This document shows positions 56,041 to 64,000 of a stretch of 64,000 nucleotides of DNA, piece after piece (positions within the stretch are counted from its first letter, which is position 1; every line of letters starts with the position of its first letter). This stretch comes from Runella rosea (GTDB taxonomy: Bacteria; Bacteroidota; Bacteroidia; Cytophagales; Spirosomataceae): positions 4,581,501-4,645,500 of the forward strand of contig NZ_CP030850.1 of assembly GCF_003325355.1 (NCBI RefSeq), read 5' to 3'. The translations under genes were made by a program, and so were the position numbers. Below the pieces are notes generated by a model. It was not told the DNA's origin and did no database searches. It was given only the letters and a program-made list of their open reading frames with translations.

Positions 56041-57549
56041 ATGTTTACGGAAAAAGATTATCAGCAAATTGCCAAACAGGGCATTCCAATCGAAACTATC
56101 CAACAGCAAATCAGTCACTTTGTCAACGGTTTTCCGTATCTCAAAGTGCTCAAAGCCGCTACCGTAGGGGATGGAATTGTACGGGTCGAAGAAAACGAAT
56201 TGGAGGCATTGGTGAAGGCGTTTGACGCGCAGGCAGACCAAGTGTCTTTGTTGAAATTTGTTCCCGCTTCGGGCGCCGCTACGCGTATGTTTAAGGCGTT
56301 GTTTGCGTTCAAGGATGAAGGTAAAAGCGATAAATCCATCGTTGAGTTTAGCGAACGCTTGCGCGATTTTGCCTTTTTTGAAGACCTCCAAACCATCATG
56401 TCCACGGAGGGCGGAGCCATTGAAGCCGATATGGCCGCGGGAGAATTTCGGAAGATTGCGGATTATCTGCTCACGGGCAAGGGCCTGGATTACGGCAACT
56501 TACCTAAAGGACTCCTAAAATTTCATGCCTATCCCGACGGGGCCCGTACGCCTGTAGAAGAGCATTTGATTGAAGGTACAAACTATGCAAATTCGGGTGG
56601 CAAAGTGCGCATTCATTTTACCGTTTCGCCAGAACACCGGAGCCGTTTTGAAGCCTTGATTGATGCTGTAAAACCACTTTACGAAGATAAATTTGGGGTG
56701 GTTTATGACATTAGTTTCTCAGAACAAAAACCGTCGACAGATACCATTTCGGTCAACTTAGATAATACCCCTTTCCGCAATGCCGATGGCAGTTTATTGT
56801 TCCGTCCTGCTGGACACGGAGCATTGTTGGCCAACCTCGACGAGCAAGACGGTGACGTGGTCTTTATCAAAAATATTGACAACGTGGTTCCTGATAGTCT
56901 GAAAGAAACCACCTTTACGTACAAGAAAGTGCTGGGGGCTTTATTGCTGAACTACCGTCAACAAGGTTTTGATTTTCAGAAGCGAATGGAAAGCGGTGAA
57001 ACCAGCGATGCCCTGCTGGAAGAGTTGACCCACTATTTTGAAAAAACCTTGTTTACATTACCTCCCGCAGGATTTGAAACGTCTTCTTCGGCGGAGAAAT
57101 TAGCCTATTTCCAACAAAAACTGGATCGTCCATTCCGTCTTTGTGGTATGGTTCAAAACGTAGGAGAACCTGGCGGCGGGCCGTTTTGGGCGAGCAACCC
57201 CGACGGAACGACGTCGCTCCAAGTGGTTGAATCAGCGCAGATTGACATGACAGATGCAGCCCAAAAAGCCCTGTTTGATACGGCTACGCACTTCAACCCT
57301 GTCGATTTGGTGTGCTCGTTAAGAGGCTATAAAGGCAAGAAATTTGAATTGATGAAATACGTAGACATCAATACGGGATTTATCACCCAAAAATCAAAAG
57401 ATGGTAAAGACCTCAAGGCGCAGGAGTTGCCGGGATTGTGGAACGGCTCCATGTCTGATTGGAACACGGTATTTGTAGAAGTACCTTTGATTACGTTCAA
57501 CCCCGTAAAAACTGTCAATGACTTGCTTCGTAAAGAGCACCAGTCATAG
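56041..57549 (+). CDS. DUF4301 family protein
   Basis: 502 residues, cytoplasmic, no signal. It matches DUF4301 in full: MFTEKDYQQIAKQGIPIE at the start, FVPASGAATRMFKALF, LKFHAYPDGARTPVEEHLIE, FRPAGHGALLANLDEQDGD and GEPGGGPFWASNPDG. The GAATRM and GHGALLANL blocks look nucleotide- or sugar-phosphate-related, because they resemble sugar nucleotidyltransferase loops, but no activity is established to my knowledge. The gene is alone and is followed by a perfect 15-bp palindrome. Confidence 0.9.
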   Translation: MFTEKDYQQIAKQGIPIETIQQQISHFVNGFPYLKVLKAATVGDGIVRVEENELEALVKAFDAQADQVSLLKFVPASGAATRMFKALFAFKDEGKSDKSIVEFSERLRDFAFFEDLQTIMSTEGGAIEADMAAGEFRKIADYLLTGKGLDYGNLPKGLLKFHAYPDGARTPVEEHLIEGTNYANSGGKVRIHFTVSPEHRSRFEALIDAVKPLYEDKFGVVYDISFSEQKPSTDTISVNLDNTPFRNADGSLLFRPAGHGALLANLDEQDGDVVFIKNIDNVVPDSLKETTFTYKKVLGALLLNYRQQGFDFQKRMESGETSDALLEELTHYFEKTLFTLPPAGFETSSSAEKLAYFQQKLDRPFRLCGMVQNVGEPGGGPFWASNPDGTTSLQVVESAQIDMTDAAQKALFDTATHFNPVDLVCSLRGYKGKKFELMKYVDINTGFITQKSKDGKDLKAQELPGLWNGSMSDWNTVFVEVPLITFNPVKTVNDLLRKEHQS

Positions 57550-57559
57550 GAAAGTGTTA

Positions 57560-57620
57560 GAGAGGTTAAAGGTTAAGGTGGCTAAATTCAAAGTAAGAGT
57601 CCAAAAACCTTTAACCTCTC
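57560..57620. repeat. Perfect 15-bp palindrome after DUF4301
   Basis: GAGAGGTTAAAGGTT (57560-57574) has its exact complement at 57606-57620, with a 31-bp loop and no T-tract. The arm contains a GGTTAA direct repeat, as in the palindrome of the ileS leader. Confidence 0.8.
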
Positions 57621-57639
57621 AATAGTATGATTCATTTAT

Positions 57640-60126
57640 CTATTCCTTCACCATTTTTGTGCTGAACCAACGGTCGTTTATTTTTACCTTCATAAAATAA
57701 ACTCCAGGGGGAAAAGAATGGGTATCCACGGTTTCTTCATACGTGGGGCGAGATTCCCAACGATTGCTTTTTAAAATTCTTCCCTGATTATCCACCAATT
57801 GCCATTCGGTTGTGGCAGTACTGGATATGCTGATATTTAGTTGTTTGGCTATAGGATTAGGAAAAAAATTGATTCCGCTTTTGATGAGGTCGGCGATGCT
57901 GGTGATAATCACGTTGGCAAACGCACTTCCCGAAACATTCCCAGTACCGCAGGTATTGCTCACCGATTTGAGGGTGTAAGTGGTGGGCAATTGCGGAGCA
58001 ACCGTCAGCAACGCTGGGCTGATAGAGGTGGTGCCAGTGGTATTATCCGATAAAGTGTACGTCCACGGGCCATCACCGCTAAACTGAATGACCAAAAAAA
58101 CATCTTCTCCTGGCTTGAGTGGTGTTGTGCCACCACCGCTTAAAACTGCTCCAGGACGCCGCCCCAGAAAGAAAGCATTGGTAGGTACTAAGGTGATGGC
58201 CGAACCTCCCGTGGCAACTACCCTGATGCGATAGCTACCACCTACGGGCGTAGTGGCAGGAATAGAAGCAATGATTGGGCTTTGGGTACCAGTGCCTATC
58301 AGCACCGGGTTGGTAAATGCGCCCAAGCTGTCAGAAAGTTGCACCTGAAAACCAGTCGTGCCCGACAATACGCCGCCAACCGTAAATTTGATTTCCACGT
58401 CTTTTCCCGAACAGATGGCAGTACTTGGATTCTCAGTCAACAAACGGGGAATGACTGTGACGGGTGCACTGCCCGATGTAGTGCCTTCCCCACACACGTT
58501 TCGTACCGAGCTTACCACATAGGTTGCGGTTTGGGTGGGTATGATATTGACCGTAAAAGGGGTTTTGGTTGCGGTGGCAGTACTGCCATCAGAAAGGGTA
58601 AATGTCCAGGGATTTTCTCCCGTAAAATTGAGCGTTAGGGAAGCTGTTTCTCCGAAATTAACGGTTGAACTTCCGCTCAAAATGGCAGTAGGGCGTGCCC
58701 GAATCGTAAAGGCTGGGCTATTAATAGACGAGGCAGCTGCACTAGCCACTACGCGCAAACGGTATCCAGTGCCTGCCACAACGTTGGTGGGAATGCTAAC
58801 GGTGATGGGGCTACCCGCTCCTGAAGCTAAAACGCGCGGGGTGGAAAAACTTCCGGCTACATCTGAAAGCTGTACGGTATACGTAACGGGGGTGGTGAAT
58901 GTACCTGTTACCAAAAAAGGAAGGCTTATGTTGGTTCCGACACAAACCCCGCCCAAAGCCACATCTGCTACGCTGATTTTAGGCACTACCGTGACGGTAG
59001 CGGTTCCTGAAACCGTTCCTGCCCCGCAAGCGTTGCTGACCGACATCAAGCTGTAGTTGGTGGTTACCGTTGGATTAACAACGAGTTTCGTGGGGTTAGT
59101 GGAAGTTGTCGTTGCGGGGCCAGAGGCAAGTTGGTAGGTCCAAGGTGCATCACCCGTAAACGCAATGCTTAAACTTGTCGTATCTCCTATACCTACAGCG
59201 GTCGTTCCACTGAGGGTTGCAGTTGGTAAGGGTTTGACCGTAAATGCGTTGCTGCTGACATACGTAGCCACCGAACTCGCAATAACGCGAACCTGATAAT
59301 TTCCTGCGGCCAAGTTGGTGGGTAAGGTTACATTCAAAGGACTGACAGTGCCTGAGCCGAGGGTGATGGGTGCGAGAAAACTTCCTGCGGCGTTAGAAAG
59401 TTGAGCGGTATACGTGACTCCAGGGCTAGCAAAAGTGCCCGTAACGGTGAATGGAACCGTTACGGCAGCACCTGCGCACAAACTTGTGGCGGTGAAATCT
59501 GTCGTGATGCGTGGAAAAACCGTGACTCGTGCGCTGCCAGATACGGTGCCGGGGCCACAAATATTGGTGACGGATTGCAGCGTGTAGGTGGTTGAAACCG
59601 TGGGTTGTACCAATCCTTTGAGTGGGTTGAGCGAGGTAGTTGCCGTGTTGGTATTGGTAAAGGTATACGTCCACGGGCCGTTGCCTGTAAATGCAATAGA
59701 TAGTTGGGCCGTACCACCAACGTTGATACTTGTATCACCGCTCAAAAAAGCGGTGGGTGGTTTGAGCATCATAAAAACCGCGGAGGGGGTGTAGCTCACG
59801 CCCGTTGTGTCTGTAATCACGCGCAGGCGATAGTCTCCGCCTAAGGTACTTGCGGGGAGCGTTACTTGAATGGGGCTTCTGGTACCCGTGCCTATGGAGG
59901 TTAGGTTGGTAAAAACGCCGGCAGCGTTTGAAAGCTGGACAATAAACAGCCGATTGGTCGTGGTCAGATTAGATGTTACAAACGATACGGGTATGGTAGC
60001 GCCCGCGCAGGCCGTACCTCCGCTTACGTTGGAGGTGACAATGGTGGGTAACTGAGCAAAAAGGGCGTTTTTTGCCAACACTAACAACAAAATCAGTACT
60101 AACTCAACACGTATAGACAATCTCAT
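57640..60126 (-). CDS. T9SS-secreted protein made of Ig-like repeat pairs
   Basis: 828 residues from the ATG at 60126 (MRLSIRVELVLILLLVLAK, signal cut at LFAQ); the frame is open 35 codons upstream. Apart from the signal and the T9SS tail (FFPNPIAKQLNISIS ... TKMVKE), it consists of four copies of a roughly 180-residue unit. Each unit has half A (C-x-G, then VQLSNAAGxF, LGSGxxSPxxV, YRLRVVAS) and half B (LTLNFTGENPWTFTLSD, then YTLKSVSNxCGxG). The halves look like two different Ig-like beta sandwiches, the Cys pattern suggesting stabilising bonds. No catalytic domain is seen. Likely an adhesin or surface scaffold. Confidence 0.87.
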   Translation of the reverse strand: MRLSIRVELVLILLLVLAKNALFAQLPTIVTSNVSGGTACAGATIPVSFVTSNLTTTNRLFIVQLSNAAGVFTNLTSIGTGTRSPIQVTLPASTLGGDYRLRVITDTTGVSYTPSAVFMMLKPPTAFLSGDTSINVGGTAQLSIAFTGNGPWTYTFTNTNTATTSLNPLKGLVQPTVSTTYTLQSVTNICGPGTVSGSARVTVFPRITTDFTATSLCAGAAVTVPFTVTGTFASPGVTYTAQLSNAAGSFLAPITLGSGTVSPLNVTLPTNLAAGNYQVRVIASSVATYVSSNAFTVKPLPTATLSGTTAVGIGDTTSLSIAFTGDAPWTYQLASGPATTTSTNPTKLVVNPTVTTNYSLMSVSNACGAGTVSGTATVTVVPKISVADVALGGVCVGTNISLPFLVTGTFTTPVTYTVQLSDVAGSFSTPRVLASGAGSPITVSIPTNVVAGTGYRLRVVASAAASSINSPAFTIRARPTAILSGSSTVNFGETASLTLNFTGENPWTFTLSDGSTATATKTPFTVNIIPTQTATYVVSSVRNVCGEGTTSGSAPVTVIPRLLTENPSTAICSGKDVEIKFTVGGVLSGTTGFQVQLSDSLGAFTNPVLIGTGTQSPIIASIPATTPVGGSYRIRVVATGGSAITLVPTNAFFLGRRPGAVLSGGGTTPLKPGEDVFLVIQFSGDGPWTYTLSDNTTGTTSISPALLTVAPQLPTTYTLKSVSNTCGTGNVSGSAFANVIITSIADLIKSGINFFPNPIAKQLNISISSTATTEWQLVDNQGRILKSNRWESRPTYEETVDTHSFPPGVYFMKVKINDRWFSTKMVKE

Positions 60127-60277
60127 AAAACGTTTTCCGTTAAATGTTATTCGCTCGGTATAACTCCTTAAAAAGAGGATATTATCCTTCGGACATTCAA
60201 ACTGCATTTTTTCCTGCTGACAAAGATACAAGACCCTACGCGAGAATTTTGTATTTTCGCCCCAATTCTAGAAAATC

Positions 60278-60988
60278 ATGTCCATTCGGATTCAACATTT
60301 AACCAAAGTATACGGCAGTCAGAAGGCTGTCAATGATGTAAGTTTTGACGTTAGTCGCGGCGAAATCGTCGGATTTTTGGGGCCAAACGGGGCTGGAAAA
60401 TCAACGACGATGAAAATCACAACCTGCTATTTATCGGCTACGAGCGGTCAGGTGGAAGTTAATGGTTTTGACGTGGCGCAACATTCTATGGATGTACGCC
60501 GGAGTATTGGGTATTTGCCCGAACACAACCCGCTTTATACCGACATGTACATCAAGGAATTTTTGCGATTTGTGGGTGCTTTATACCATTTAAAAGGCGA
60601 AACCCTGACGAAGCGGGTGAGTGAAATGATTGAAATCTGTGGGTTGGAGGTTGAACAACGAAAAAAAATAGGCCAACTGTCCAAGGGCTATCGCCAACGC
60701 GTCGGACTTGCGCAGGCGTTGATTCATAATCCGCCTGTATTGATTTTGGATGAAGCCACAACGGGTTTGGATCCCAATCAATTGGTGGAAATTCGCAACT
60801 TGATTAAAACCGTGGGCAAAGAAAAAACGGTTTTGTTTTCATCTCATATCATGCAGGAAGTAGAAGCGATTTGTGACCGGGTCGTGATTATTAACCGCGG
60901 GCAGGTCGTGGCCGACCGTTCCCTGAAAGACTTGCAAAACGAAGGTAAGCCGTTAGAGATGGTTTTTCGGGAACTTACGACGCAATAG
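60278..60988 (+). CDS. ABC transporter ATPase, GldA-like
   Basis: 236 residues with Walker A (GPNGAGKST), signature-like SKGYRQRVGLAQAL, Walker B (PVLILDEATTGLDP) and the H-loop (SSHIMQEV). The sequence style, with RIQHLTKVYGSQKAVNDVSF and ITTCYLSATSGQVEVNG, is that of GldA, the gliding-motility ABC ATPase of Bacteroidota, which works with GldF and GldG. It is about 60 residues shorter at the C-terminus than the roughly 300-residue Flavobacterium protein as I remember it. GldF/GldG are not adjacent, so the role is provisional. Confidence 0.82.
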   Translation: MSIRIQHLTKVYGSQKAVNDVSFDVSRGEIVGFLGPNGAGKSTTMKITTCYLSATSGQVEVNGFDVAQHSMDVRRSIGYLPEHNPLYTDMYIKEFLRFVGALYHLKGETLTKRVSEMIEICGLEVEQRKKIGQLSKGYRQRVGLAQALIHNPPVLILDEATTGLDPNQLVEIRNLIKTVGKEKTVLFSSHIMQEVEAICDRVVIINRGQVVADRSLKDLQNEGKPLEMVFRELTTQ

Positions 60989-61069
60989 TCGACCTTTATT
61001 CTTCGTTTTGAAACATAATTTTCGATTTTGACGTAATAGTAAAAGAGCGTATTTATTTGAAAAACAACC

Positions 61070-61729
61070 ATGAGAAAGACTTATTTAATACTCGCATTTG
61101 GTGTGTTGTTGACCTATTCGGCAACGGCCCAAAGTACGGCTAATCCTGATGCCCCGCCGCCGCCCGTTCGTCAGAATGAAGGCCCTATCAAGGTGCTAGA
61201 CGCGCCGCCTCGCAAAAGCGAAGACCCTCAACGCCCCCCTTCGGCACTTGATAAAATTCGTTTGGGCGGTAGTATCGGCCCGTTATCGTTTGGTACTTTT
61301 ACAAGTATCGGAATTTCACCAATAGCGGGCTACCAAGTAACCGAACGTTTGTCTTTGGGAGGAGGCCTTAGCTATACTTATTCAAGTTATAAAAATCCAT
61401 ATACGAGGGTTAAAACTAACTCAAATAACTACGGCGGTCGTTTTTTTGGGATGTTCAATATATTTGAAAGCATTAATTTAAATGCTGAATATGAATCATT
61501 AAATGTAGAATATCCTGATTTTACCTCCCAAATTTATAGAAGAACTTGGCTGAATTCAGCGATGGTAGGAGCCTCTTATTCTACCCCCATCGGAGGGAGA
61601 TTTGTTAGGGCGTTTAACTTGATTGTTTTGTATAATTTAAGTTATAATAACTTGGTAAATCCAAGCGACCGAACTCAAAACATCTACCCAACGTCTAGCC
61701 CGCTGGTGATTAGGGCGGTGTTGTTTTAG
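61070..61729 (+). CDS. Outer-membrane barrel-like hypothetical protein
   Basis: 219 residues. A signal peptide (YLILAFGVLLTYSATAQ) is followed by a Pro-rich stretch (PDAPPPPVRQNEGPIKVLDA), then a beta-rich domain (IRLGGSIGPLSFGTFTSIG, YQVTERLSLGGGLSYTYS, GGRFFGMFNIFESINLNAEY) ending in VIRAVLF with a terminal Phe, the pattern of an outer-membrane barrel. No catalytic residues are seen. The central part is visibly AT-richer than its flanks. A 19-bp hairpin ends the transcript. Confidence 0.78.
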   Translation: MRKTYLILAFGVLLTYSATAQSTANPDAPPPPVRQNEGPIKVLDAPPRKSEDPQRPPSALDKIRLGGSIGPLSFGTFTSIGISPIAGYQVTERLSLGGGLSYTYSSYKNPYTRVKTNSNNYGGRFFGMFNIFESINLNAEYESLNVEYPDFTSQIYRRTWLNSAMVGASYSTPIGGRFVRAFNLIVLYNLSYNNLVNPSDRTQNIYPTSSPLVIRAVLF

Positions 61730-61744
61730 GCCCAAAAGGATTAT

Positions 61745-61790
61745 AAACCAAAAGCGCCTTACTGAGCAAGTAAGGCGCTTTTGGTTTAAA
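61745..61790. terminator. Bidirectional terminator between the barrel gene and ribBA
   Basis: A 19-bp perfect stem (61745-61763 with 61769-61787), 5-nt loop, flanked by A/T runs, between convergent genes. Confidence 0.92.
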
Positions 61791-61801
61791 AAAACAGGGT
61801 A

Positions 61802-63052
61802 TTATTCTTCTTTGACGGTCGTGAACTGCGTCAGGCGGTGCCCCATTTTGTTGTATTTGGTCCGAAGATAATCCTCATTGTGGGGATTAGCGGCCATTTC
61901 GATTTGAATATTGTCCACAATTTCGAGCCCGTACCCCATCAATCCAACGCGCTTCTTGGGGTTGTTTGAAATGAGGTTGATTTTGGTCAGGCCCAAATCC
62001 CGCAAAATTTGCGCTCCTACACCGTAGTCGCGTTCATCCATCTTGAACCCTAATGCAAGATTGGCTTCCACGGTATCCAAACCGTTTTCTTGTAATTTGT
62101 AGGCTTTGAGTTTGTTGATTAAACCAATACCTCGTCCTTCTTGATTCATGTACAAAACCACCCCTTTTCCAGCACGTTCGACCATTTGCATGGCGGCGTG
62201 GAGTTGAGGGCCGCAATCGCAGCGGCATGAACCGAAAATGTCGCCCGTGGCGCAGGAAGAATGGACGCGTACCATCACGGTTTCGTCTTTTTCCCAAGAA
62301 CCTTTGATTAATGCCAAGTGGAGTTCATCGGTGTTTAACTGGCGGTAAGCAATCATGTCAAAATGGCCCCATTCGGTGGGCATGTCGACCGCTATTTCGC
62401 GTTTGATGAGTGATTCCGTGCGGAGACGATAGGCAATCAAATCTTTGATAGACACCAACTTCATTCCGAATTTGTCGGCCAAAATGCGCAATTGAGGCAA
62501 ACGTGCCATGGTGCCGTCTTCGTTCAGGATTTCGATAAGCACCCCTGCTGGTTTTAACCCTGCAAGTCTGGCAAAGTCAATGGTGGCTTCGGTGTGACCA
62601 GTACGGCGCAATACCCCTCCTGGCATAGCCCGAAGCGGAAAAATATGTCCCGGACGGCCCAATTCTTCAGGTTTTGTTTCGGGATTCACCAGCGCTTGAA
62701 TGGTTTTGGCGCGGTCGGAAGCGGAGATGCCAGTGGTGCAACCGTAGCCGAGCAAGTCGACAGAAACCGTAAACGGCGTTTCGTGGGTGGAGGTGTTATC
62801 ACCCACCATCATTTTAAGACCCAATTCTTCGCAGCGCTCTACGGTGAGTGGGGCGCACATCAACCCACGTCCTTCGCGGACCATAAAATTCACCATTTCA
62901 GGGGTAATTTTTTCGGCAGCACAGACAAAGTCCCCTTCATTTTCCCGATCTTCGTCGTCTACTACAATGATGATTTTTCCATCCCTAATATCGGCAATGG
63001 CATCTTCAATTCTATCAAGTTGTATGGAATTGGTATTATTATTGCTATCCAT
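61802..63052 (-). CDS. ribBA: Bifunctional DHBP synthase / GTP cyclohydrolase II
   Basis: 416 residues. It makes the two precursors of riboflavin. The RibB half (about 1-215) has [19 protein letters not shown] and [14 protein letters not shown]; the RibA half (216-416) has [20 protein letters not shown] with the three zinc Cys, [16 protein letters not shown] and a terminal domain ending GHRLTQF. Both active sites look complete. No FMN riboswitch is seen in the 149-bp upstream region. A TATCTTTG -7 box lies at 63156-63163. Confidence 0.96.
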   Translation of the reverse strand: MDSNNNTNSIQLDRIEDAIADIRDGKIIIVVDDEDRENEGDFVCAAEKITPEMVNFMVREGRGLMCAPLTVERCEELGLKMMVGDNTSTHETPFTVSVDLLGYGCTTGISASDRAKTIQALVNPETKPEELGRPGHIFPLRAMPGGVLRRTGHTEATIDFARLAGLKPAGVLIEILNEDGTMARLPQLRILADKFGMKLVSIKDLIAYRLRTESLIKREIAVDMPTEWGHFDMIAYRQLNTDELHLALIKGSWEKDETVMVRVHSSCATGDIFGSCRCDCGPQLHAAMQMVERAGKGVVLYMNQEGRGIGLINKLKAYKLQENGLDTVEANLALGFKMDERDYGVGAQILRDLGLTKINLISNNPKKRVGLMGYGLEIVDNIQIEMAANPHNEDYLRTKYNKMGHRLTQFTTVKEE

Positions 63053-63155
63053 GTATCAAGTAAAAAATAGTTTGTCAAAAATTACGTTTTATGCTTACTT
63101 ACCCGCTTGAGTTGATTCATTGTGAGCATGGTTGTGCAGTTAAAACAACTGTGGG

Positions 63156-63163
63156 CAAAGATA
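63156..63163 (-). promoter_or_regulatory. Putative -7 promoter box for ribBA
   Basis: Minus-strand TATCTTTG matches TAnnTTTG, with a TTTC near the -33 position. The leader would be about 95 nt and contains a CAGTT/AACTG hairpin and a 15-codon upstream frame with no clear meaning. Confidence 0.5.
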
Positions 63164-63201
63164 CGTTCTTTGAACGGAACGAAAGAAGAATAACCAAATC
63201 T

Positions 63202-64000
63202 ATGAGAATCTATCTTTTACTTGCTTTGTTGACGCTGTCTTTTGTAAGGTCTTATGCCCAACAACTGGTCGATTTATGTGCAACACCTGCTGCACAGTCG
63301 GGCTTTACTATTGTCGGGCCTTCTGTGGGGTGTACTCCTTTTGAAGTAAAAGTTGAAAAAACAGTAGGAGAAAACTATACCTATGTTTATGATTACAAGG
63401 GTGGAACCATTCCTCAAAGCATAGCACGTGGAGATACTACAAAAGCCACGACTTTTAAATATGCTAAACCTGGAACTTATAAAATTTTACAATATGGCAG
63501 CAACGGAGCTGGTGCAATCACCTGCAAAACGGTAGAAGTACTTCCTCCGCCAAACTATACGGCTAAAGCCTGTAGTAATCGAAAAATTCAAGTCACGATT
63601 GCCGATGACAGTACCACCAAACGCTATGAAAGTTTTACCATTGATTGGGGTGATGGCAAAGAAAATGTTTCTAAAGCGGGAATATATACGCACTCCTACA
63701 ATTCAGCAACTAATGTAGCGACGGTTTTTGTCACGGGGAGCTTCGGGGGGCAATCATTAGGTTGTTCGATTTCTGTTGCGCCTATTGTTCTTAACAGTAC
63801 GGACTTATCAACCACTTCAATTCGTAAAGTAACTCTAAACAACGACGGCTCAGTAGCGGTATTGATTAAAGCACCGGTAGGAACGACAACAGCGGTGCAG
63901 GTAAGTCAGAATAACGGAACTTTTACGGGCCTTCCAGGACAAATAACCCTCACAAGAGACACAGCAACCATTACAATCAAAGACGTAAATGCGCTGAAAG
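63202..64000 (+). CDS. Secreted PKD-type surface protein, N-terminal part only
   Basis: The frame starts at the ATG at 63202 and runs off the right edge, giving about 266 visible residues. A signal peptide (RIYLLLALLTLSFVRSYAQ) is followed by a domain with CTPFEVKVEKTVGENYTYVY and KYAKPGTYKILQYGS, the PKD-like pattern, and a second with FTIDWGDGKENVSKAG and YTHSYN, also PKD-like. Such N-termini in Bacteroidota are usual for gliding or T9SS type B (CHU_C) proteins, whose sorting domain would lie beyond the window. It is divergent from ribBA by 149 bp. Confidence 0.75.
   Translation, partial: MRIYLLLALLTLSFVRSYAQQLVDLCATPAAQSGFTIVGPSVGCTPFEVKVEKTVGENYTYVYDYKGGTIPQSIARGDTTKATTFKYAKPGTYKILQYGSNGAGAITCKTVEVLPPPNYTAKACSNRKIQVTIADDSTTKRYESFTIDWGDGKENVSKAGIYTHSYNSATNVATVFVTGSFGGQSLGCSISVAPIVLNSTDLSTTSIRKVTLNNDGSVAVLIKAPVGTTTAVQVSQNNGTFTGLPGQITLTRDTATITIKDVNALK

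Noticed and set aside
55939-56391. Minus-strand frame over the start of the DUF4301 gene
   Set aside because: It is antisense to a conserved family protein and has no signal, domain or operon context.
63053-63201. FMN riboswitch in front of ribBA
   Set aside because: No RFN-element motifs are present; only a -7 box and a small hairpin.

Overview
The window looks like a chromosome segment of a Bacteroidota bacterium, most likely a Cytophagales / Spirosomaceae (Runella-like) member. The evidence is three large secreted proteins ending in type IX secretion (T9SS) sorting tails, a GldA-like ABC ATPase, a fused SecDF, an ECF sigma/FecR pair, several PorT-like outer-membrane barrels, eukaryote-like long IleRS, and repeated promoter -7 boxes of the Bacteroidota type TAnnTTTG. 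The genus is an inference. I saw no rRNA, tRNA, CRISPR array, transposase or phage gene.

Layout. 1-7.5 kb (minus strand): the start of a secreted protein, trpE behind a complete transcription attenuator with a Trp-Trp-Trp leader peptide, a barrel protein, YqgE/AlgH, then a cobalamin-riboswitch-led gene set (DUF6580 membrane protein, Dph6-like PP-loop ATPase, bioB), then a small remnant and another barrel. 7.5-14 kb: EamA exporter, a thioredoxin-fold protein lacking its cysteines, a GlmU-like nucleotidyltransferase, uxaB, DUF1684, and a decayed nucleotidyltransferase region. 14-24.6 kb is a housekeeping block: pheT, a coiled-coil protein, zapA, rny, a thioesterase, a C-terminal processing protease and polA. 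24.6-26.3 kb is an AT-rich accessory pair (EEP-fold nuclease/phosphatase plus a small partner) and a lipoprotein. 26.6-32.7 kb: a small exported protein, secDF, an APC permease and a barrel.

32.8-36.5 kb is a cell-surface signalling operon: ECF sigma factor, FecR anti-sigma and, where a TonB-dependent receptor would be expected, an STN-domain protein with eight 16-residue GFAN repeats. 36.7-43.2 kb: a DUF2807 lipoprotein and a 1,904-residue T9SS protein joining kelch repeats to a calcineurin-like phosphatase. 43.7-52.5 kb: ileS, a TPR histidine kinase with its LytTR regulator, and a prolyl-oligopeptidase lipoprotein. 52.5-60.1 kb: a second T9SS metallophosphatase, a Nudix hydrolase, DUF4301 and a T9SS protein made almost only of Ig-like repeats that also occur in the two phosphatases. 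60.3-64 kb: GldA-like ATPase, a barrel, ribBA and the start of a PKD-type secreted protein.

The signals I consider most worth following are the trp attenuator, the B12 riboswitch whose apparent operon ends in biotin synthase, the sigma/FecR/STN-GFAN module, the EEP pair, the modular T9SS family, and a recurring class of intergenic imperfect palindromes, one of which sits inside the riboswitch. Several starts below are placed at an internal ATG, because the longest reading frame begins at an upstream non-ATG codon or lacks a signal peptide at its N-terminus.
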